Shown: positions 58,149-64,000 of the stretch, piece after piece
Layout of the letters: each line of letters starts with the position of its first letter
Numbering within the stretch: the first letter of the stretch is position 1
Source of the DNA: Cryptomeria japonica
Taxonomy: Eukaryota > Streptophyta > Pinopsida > Cupressales > Cupressaceae
Reading direction: 5' to 3'
DNA length: 64,000 bases
Assembly (NCBI RefSeq): GCF_030272615.1
Contig: NC_081407.1
Location: 316,602,456-316,666,455, forward strand
Notes under the pieces: model-generated
Databases searched by the model: none
Seen by the model: only the letters and a program-made list of their open reading frames with translations
Told to the model about the DNA's origin: nothing
Translations under genes and position numbers: made by a program

Positions 58149-58475
58149 TCAGGTCTGTTTCCCGCTTGCAATCAATTCACCTTTGTTGTCAAATATTTTG
58201 CACATTCCATTTCTAAACTCCAGTGGGTATCCTCTGTCATTAAGTTGTGCCACACTTAAAAGATTGTGCTTTAGGCCTTCAACCCAATAGACATCGTCAA
58301 CACTGCTCTTCCCATTAAGAGAAATAAATCCCTTACCTTTAACAATACAGGGTGAGTCATTGCCAAATCTGACAACACCGCCATCAAATTGCTTCATGGA
58401 AAGAAATTTCCTCCGATCACCAGTCATGTCATGTGAACAACCACTATCAATGATCCAATCATCAGAGTTATCCAT
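58149..58475 (-). pseudogene. copia-minus aspartic protease
   Basis: WIIDSGCSHDMTGDRRKFLS holds the DSG active site and the SHxMTG motif. GVVRFGNDSPCIVKGKGFIS and LKHNLLSVAQLNDRGYPLEF follow (LxHNLLSVxQL). Frame open for 108 codons, with a stop before GNLFHLN that leads into integrase. Confidence 0.93.
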
Positions 58476-58499
58476 TCTGGATGCTAGTGCCTTTTGATA

Positions 58500-59472
58500 T
58501 TATATTTCTTCCATAATAGCTACAAACACAATATCTTCACTAGCATCATCATCAGATTCTTCATCAGTAATACCACTGTCAATAGCTACAAGACAATCTC
58601 TCTTGCCTTTACCCTTGTACTTCTTAAATTTGTCTCTTTTGTATTCATTTTCACCATTAGAAAAATTTTCTGCTATATGACCAATCTTGTTGCATGCAAA
58701 ACATTTTAAAGGTAGCTTACCTTTATATTTACCAGTGCCTCTAGGAAGTCATGTTTACAACAATGCTTCAAGTTCCACTAAGTTGTCTTCATCTTCAACA
58801 TCTCTGTTGGATCTAGATTCATAATTATGGCCAATATCTCTACTTCTTCTCACATATGGGTTAGAGACAAGCTCTAAATGTAGATTCTGATTTCTGTACA
58901 CTACCATCATAGCCATTTAGTTCAAAAGTAGTAAGTTTGCCAATAATAGAGTCAAGATTCAACTCCTGAATAGCTGCAACTTGGATAGCATAGACCGGTA
59001 GGAGAGTTCTCAGTACCTTATTGATTACTATGGCATCTTCCACTTTCCCTCCTGCACTCTTTATCTCACCAACTATCTCTTTAATCCTTTGACCGTATTG
59101 CTAGATATTCTCACCTTTAGACATTCTCATGTCGTCAAACTTTCCTCTTAAACTCTCCTCTTTGGCAATCTTAACATGTTCATCACCGCTATAAATATCT
59201 TCTAATTTCTTCCATACTTCATATGCAGTTTTAAGACCATGAACATCTACATATTAAACATCAGACAGGGAACTGATAATAGCTTCTAATGCCTAGTGAT
59301 TTTCTTGTTGTTCTTTCTTCTAATCATCAGTCAGGGGTCCAGTAGGTGTAGTATACTTATTTTCTATATGATCCCAATATTGACTACCAAGACTCTTAAT
59401 GTAAATCTTCATTCTGTCACTCCATATTCTATAGTTATCTTTGTTGAACTTCAGACCTTCTTTCTTCATCAT
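58500..59472 (-). pseudogene. copia-minus gag
   Basis: Start ATG at 59472 (MMKKEGLKFNKDNYRIW), 71 bases after the LTR. UBN2-type core: YEVWKKLEDIYSG, ESLRGKFDDMRMSKGENI, IVINKVLRTLLPVYAIQVAA, LTTFELNGYDG. A frameshift near 58860 leads to PLKCFACNKIGHIAEN followed by F, a CCHC knuckle whose last Cys is Phe. An acidic tail (SGITDEESDDDASEDIVF) connects to protease. Three or four stops in the core. Confidence 0.85.
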
Positions 59473-59543
59473 GATCTACAAGATCTTTTCGTCAAGTTGT
59501 TAGGATTTTAGATTAAGAGGACTTGATTTGCTCTGATACCAAT

Positions 59544-60963
59544 TGATGGTATGATGAAATAATAAGTATCCGGTAGAATACTGAGAGGGGGGGATGAATT
59601 AGTTTATTGAAAAATTGATACAAAGTTCCCAAACTCAAACTTAGTCAAAAAAAGTAAACATATCTCAGTCAAGATCAATATTCATAAGAATACTTGGCAT
59701 CAACCAGTTTAACTGTTATGACAACTTTAGCAGTAAACAACTTCAATCTTGTAAACATCAATAAAGCTTAATCATAACTCAACATATTCATCTCTCAATG
59801 CTTCTACATAACATGCCTTATCATAAATTAACCATATCAACAAATAAAGTCACAACCACAAAAGCATTCACCACTTGACACAAATGTTTATACGTGGAAA
59901 ACCCAAATAGGTAAAAACCACTGTGAGATGGGACTCACAAGGATAGCTATTTGAAATCTTCTGAAGTTCACCCTGTTAGGAGCCAAGCCTATTAAAGCTT
60001 TACAATAAGTCTTGTAACAACTAATTCCAGTTAGGAATCACCCGGTTAAGGGATTTACAAATATGTCTTGATGAAAAGCACAATACCCTGTTAGGAGTAA
60101 CCTCACTGGAAGATTTAAGAATCCAAGCTAATGGATCACCTTGTTAGAGGATTTAATGAGTAACCAAGCTTGTTAGAGCTTACCCGGTTAAGGGATTTAA
60201 CTTCTATTGTAATTGTTAGAAAACAACAGGTTTTCTTGATCTATTTGAGTAGCACTACATTTGCTTGATTAGATCCTTCTAAGCTTCAATCTGCCTTCAC
60301 TCAAAGTGCAGATCCATTCACTGGTTAGGCAACTACACACTCAATAGGTTTTCTACCAATCTTGCCAACAACCTTTACAACAACTTCATCGACCTTAAAT
60401 AAAAATCAATTAGGTCGGTAACACAACAAAAACCTAATTCTCATCATCGAGATTACAAACAAGTCGGTACAATCTTGACTATTAGAAATCGTGACAATCT
60501 TTTCACATTCTTCAAGAAAATTCCAACTGCTCCATGATCACCGTTTCATCAGACTTTGTAACTTATCACACACTGTGTATTAGATGCAATCCACTTTGCT
60601 CCTTCCCTAGACAAGAACAAATGTGCCAAAACAATTTGAATATATCCTCATTCAATGATCACACATGTCTCCATCATTACCGCTTATTGGGTAATAAACC
60701 ATCAAACTTGATCGGTTAGGGTTTAACAACTGATAGGGTTTACCGGTTACATTACATAGAAAAGTTTATCCCTTTACACTGGTTCACTGGTTCACCTCAC
60801 AAACTTTACATATCGGTTTACAACATTTTCACAAAGCTCTTTTTACCGGTTACTAGCCAATATCAAAAACAACAATATCAACAATAACATGAATACCATT
60901 ACCAATTCAATTGACATCAATGACAACATATCATTAATGCAATCTCTATGCAAAATACCAATA
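59544..60963 (-). repeat. copia-minus 5' LTR
   Basis: 1420 bases, plus-strand start TGATGGTATGATGAAAT next to the primer site complement (GCTCTGATACCAAT at 59530-59543). It ends CAAAATACCAATA, the final CA expected on this strand being TA here. It contains an uninterrupted copy of the Tat-plus target region. Confidence 0.92.
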
Positions 60964-63757
60964 AACTCAAAATACCTTGGATAGGATTGGTTTTTGATAA
61001 GGTTGATTTGATTAAGATGACACCTTAGTCCTTAGATGAGGATCTAGGTGAGGGATTGATGATGTGGACCACAAGGAATGTGACAACCGAGCTAGGTAAA
61101 AATTTAGACCTTATGATATTGATCAAGTCCTCTTCTACTTAGGGTAGAATAAAATCCCTAAGAAAAATAAGACAAAGGATAAGGGTTTTGATCAACCCAC
61201 AATGATTAGACAGAGGTACTTGGGGGAGATTCTTTCCCAAGCACAAAATCCAATTGAATAATTGACTAAGGATGAAGGTCTAAATCTAACTTTTATAAGG
61301 TATTACCCCTATGGTGAGGTTAATTGATTGATTGATTTGGATGATTTGATTAATTGGATTGGATATTGGTTGAAGTTGATTGATTATGCTAAGTCCTTAA
61401 GGATTGAGGATGAAATTTATTAGAAAATGACAATTATTATGGAAGGAAGGAAAATGATTGGAGGACAAAAAATGTGATAAAATGCAAGGTTACCTTAGGT
61501 GGACCAAGACTCAATAAGTGATTGGCAGAGAGGGAAAATTGGACAAAGGGATACGACCACCCCTATTGATGGATTGTGACAAGCCTGACCTATAATGGAA
61601 GGTGCATTCTCTCAATGACTCCTCATCAAACTCATTGTTGTGACCATGGAGATAACCATGGAAATAATGTAAAAAGGTCCTATGTTTCAACAAGAGTTTT
61701 CGATTGATGTAAAGAAACTTCCAATGCTTGAGAAGTTGTTTGTAACTTGGTTTCTTCTTCTTGACTTGATGATAGATGGACTTCTTAGGGTGTTTGAGTG
61801 ACTTGGTTTTATGGTGCATGAAGGAAACTATTTTGAAATGTGACCAGGGTGGAGACGTTGAAGTAGGGCAGAGATGCTAAAACAATGGAGGTGGAGACAT
61901 CAAAACTTAGAACTGACAAGGCAAAGACACTAAAGGATAGTTTGATAGTTTGAAGTGAAAAAATTTCATTGGAAGTTGGTCAAATTCGGTTAAACTTGGA
62001 AAATGTTGGTTTTTTGTCTACTCTTGGCAAGAAAATATCAGACAATGAATACACATTGGCCAAGGACAACGCTTGATAACAAGCGAAAAAGTGATTGGGG
62101 GCCTAGATTAGCCCAAACAAAATATCATTAGTTTTACACAAAATGAAGACACACATCAAACATACAACTTAGGCTGGAAGATGAAAACCATTCAATAGGC
62201 CTCTCACACAAGCGATACCTCAAACAAGCGGATAGGTAGAGATTATGGTAGTACTGGCTCCCCCTTATAGTGCATTCACTTCTCAGGCATACCGGATTCT
62301 CTTACCACGGAGATCCAAAGATCCTTTAAGTGAGGGATTCCTGTCTCATCTTGAGTGGGTACATGAGAGGTAACTTTGGGGTACGATCCACATCCCTTGC
62401 ACTACGAATGTGGGATTTTTGGCTACTACAACAAGGTTCTTAATGTAATTCTAAGGGATCACTAATCTAATGATGGATTCTCAAAGCAAGCCACTGAAGG
62501 CTTTAACTAAGCTTATCAATGCAAAGGGGGCCTCCACATACGTTGAATTCACTCAGTACTTCAGTCGCCTAACCAGTATATTTATATAGCGGGTCGAAAA
62601 ACCTTCTTGAGATAGCGCTAGGAGAGTTGATATCCTCGAAGTGTCCCAATTCGAATGACCCTTGTGAGGTGATGAAATCCCCAATCAAGAATAACTTTCT
62701 CTACAAAAGGAAAAATCAGGTGTTGTTAATCAACTTTCTCATCACCCAAGGTCTACGAAGGCGAGGGGAGAGGATAATAGGTGTGACGGTGGGTCCACTC
62801 TACACAAGCGCAAGCATGCAAAACATGGAAGAGTGGTACATTTTAGTCCCATATCATAAGTGTTGTCTAATCTAGGAATGCAGAAAACAAACTAATATTA
62901 GTGAAAAATGAAATCTTTGACAAACGAGCTGCAAAAACAAGTTAGTAGTTTGAAAATTGATCTTGCACACACGAAGAGCAACCTGTAAAACTCAAATTTG
63001 GATAAGTAAAACAAAATCCTAGTTACATCGGCGTAGATGCCAAAGTAAAGGCACATACATCGAACGTCTACGTAGATATTGGACATTTGTGGAGGCATTG
63101 AAGTAGGTCCTGACTACGAATTGAAATACTGAAAATGAGAAAATCTAAAAATTTGAATTTTAAAAACTGTCAGGAAGTTAATATCTATAGAGACGTTGTT
63201 CTAAAGTGCAGAGGCCGAAACAATAAAAGTAGAAAGTTGTTAGATCAAAAAATTTAAATTTTTTAAATTTTGAATTAAGGTGGGAAATCAAGCTCAACAG
63301 AGACACCGAACCATAGCGCAAACGTCAACCGTTTACGCAGATGTTGAAACATCAATTAACCTGCAAAAACTAAGTTGGCCTAAAAATTTCTTATTTCTAC
63401 CAAAAACTAGAAACTAGAAATACCTAAGTTATTATTTTTGTGATCTTTTAATGTTTTTGTGCTTTTAAATTATTAAAAATGCAAGAAAATCTGAATGAAA
63501 AATGTCAAAAGACACTAGCAGTAGAGATGCCAAACCACAGGCGAAGATGCCAAACTAAGAAACCTGCAAGAAAAGCTAGAAAAAAATATAAATTCGAGAT
63601 GTAGACGCCAATTCCAGATGAATACACCAGTCTAGTGCTTCCAAAGACATCGTTGTGTAGGCAGAGACACCGATGCGAGAACCTGTAGCTAAAAAACTTA
63701 CAAAACGCAAGAAAATATTAGTTTAAAGGGGCGTGGGTCCCACTAGATGTGCCAAAA
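60964..63757 (-). other. Tat-minus 5' leader and primer site
   Basis: Leader of Tat-minus, separated from gag by copia-minus. Apart from the small ORF at 61511-61819 it holds no coding. AGACGCC/AGATGCC-like motifs recur at 61850-61940 and 62990-63700. The primer site is the complement of 63735-63757: on the minus strand TTTTGGCACATCTAGTGGGA follows the LTR, a decayed TGGCGCC-type site. Confidence 0.6.
61511..61819 (-). CDS. small conserved ORF upstream of gag in Tat-minus
   Basis: 102 codons, very basic N-terminus (KSIYHQVKKKKPSYKQLLKH), then KFLYINRKLLLKHRTFLHYF, NNEFDEESLRECTF and SQSINRGGRI. It aligns without large gaps with the Tat-plus ORF at 40671-40985, at the same place in the element. 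It is still open although the rest of Tat-minus is full of stops. No known domain. Confidence 0.5.
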   Translation of the reverse strand: MHHKTKSLKHPKKSIYHQVKKKKPSYKQLLKHWKFLYINRKLLLKHRTFLHYFHGYLHGHNNEFDEESLRECTFHYRSGLSQSINRGGRIPLSNFPSLPITY

Positions 63758-64000
63758 TGAACCAAGGGGAAAACAATGCATGGGTGAGAAGGTTAATTTA
63801 AATCTAAATAAACATGAAAATTCAAACAAAGACATAAACAACCTTATACCGTTACAATTGAGTCCACTTGTTCCTCTAATTGGACGTTGATGAAGTTGAG
63901 ATTGCACCCCTCCTCAACTTGTTTGGATTGCTCCTATGATAGGATGTGGATTTCTCTCCACACACAGCAGTAATATGGATGATATCTTGGTTGATGAATG
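63758..64000 (-). repeat. Tat-minus 5' LTR, cut by the window end
   Basis: Starts TGAACCAAGGGGAAAACAAT and aligns with 14985-15230, the outer part of the 3' LTR. About 243 bases are present and the remainder lies beyond the window. Confidence 0.85.

Larger units (their letters stand above)
35516..60963 (-). mobile_element. copia-minus: near full-length Ty1/copia element, minus strand
   Basis: LTRs of about 1.42 kb (35516-36728 plus 54828-55039, and 59544-60963) flank 4.5 kb of gag-pol read on the minus strand, in copia order protease, integrase, RT, RNase H. The primer site TTGGTATCAGAGC lies at 59530-59543 and the polypurine tract AAAGGGGGAGAT at 55040-55052. Coding parts are long and collinear, but with about ten stops or shifts. 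It lies inside Tat-minus, between its leader and gag, and itself contains Tat-plus. Flanking pentamers (GGATG and AACTC) do not match. Confidence 0.9.
14985..64000 (-). mobile_element. Tat-minus: Ty3/gypsy Tat-lineage element, minus strand, split by nested insertions
   Basis: From right to left on the minus strand: 5' LTR (63758 onward, cut by the window end), primer site, leader, small ORF, gag, protease, G-patch-like segment, RT, RNase H, second RNase H, integrase, 3' region with an antisense PMD unit, polypurine tract, 3' LTR (22738 to 14985). Two insertions split it: a copia dimer (15535-22459) and copia-minus with Tat-plus inside it (35516-60963). Without them it is about 17 kb, close to the 18 kb of Tat-plus. 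The second RNase H and extra 3' ORF mark the Tat lineage. Every reading frame has stops. The 5-bp target at the left is probably ATATG (14980-14984); its partner lies outside the window. Confidence 0.85.

Noticed and set aside
1-64000. tRNA, rRNA, microRNA or organelle-derived inserts
   Set aside because: No cloverleaf with tRNA boxes, no rRNA stretch and no plastid or mitochondrial gene recognised by eye. A covariance or BLAST search could still find short ones.

Overview
The window looks like intergenic chromatin from a seed plant with a large, repeat-filled genome. It is AT-rich, carries no intact host gene, and about 57 of 64 kb is a stack of LTR retrotransposons inserted into one another. 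The families (Ty1/copia with a Met-tRNA primer site, Ty3/gypsy Tat with a second RNase H, an Athila-like gypsy, a CACTA end, plant mobile domain ORFs) are plant-specific. A conifer or other gymnosperm is plausible from the style of the repeats, but the sequence does not prove it.

Region 1-7169 is the only non-LTR part. It holds one exon-like relic of a serine carboxypeptidase-like gene (1560-1745, Trp codon now stop), two exon-like relics of a subtilase (3047-3526), and the right end of a CACTA/EnSpm DNA transposon (subterminal GTCTC/GAGAC repeats, terminal TAGTG at 4831-4835). Unrecognised minus-strand ORFs follow (4836-5297), and then about 1.8 kb with nothing recognisable. A worn Ty1/copia element of 4.2 kb, with LTRs but only gag and protease remnants, occupies 7170-11332.

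Region 11347-64000 is one nest. Level 1 is an Athila-like gypsy pol on the minus strand (pieces 14635-14979, 13391-13607, 11347-12459). It was hit by a copia LTR now left solo (12460-13390, duplication GAGAT), by a gypsy LTR now left solo (13613-14629, duplication GGAAA), and by a large Tat gypsy on the minus strand (14985 to beyond 64000, 'Tat-minus'). Level 3: the 3' LTR of Tat-minus took up a copia head-to-tail dimer (15535-22459), and a second copia (minus, 35516-60963, 'copia-minus') landed just upstream of its gag. Level 4: an 18.1-kb Tat element on the plus strand ('Tat-plus', 36729-54822, duplication GTTAC) sits inside the 3' LTR of copia-minus.

The two Tat elements belong to different families but share one plan: LTR, long leader, a small conserved ORF before gag, gag, protease, a G-patch-like segment, RT, RNase H, a second RNase H, integrase, and a long 3' region. 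That 3' region holds a plant mobile domain (PMD) gene in antisense. In both, the PMD unit faces inward from the 3' LTR, with a TATA box, a short first exon and a first intron. In Tat-plus that intron holds about 22 copies of a degenerate octamer (ATGCGCTA), and the 5' leader holds about 16 copies of the same octamer in the opposite orientation. Tat-minus shows a weaker parallel with a different motif. This inverted array pair plus the antisense PMD unit is the most unusual organisation here. No tRNA, rRNA or CRISPR was seen. All retroelement reading frames carry stops or frameshifts, so nothing in the window looks fully functional.
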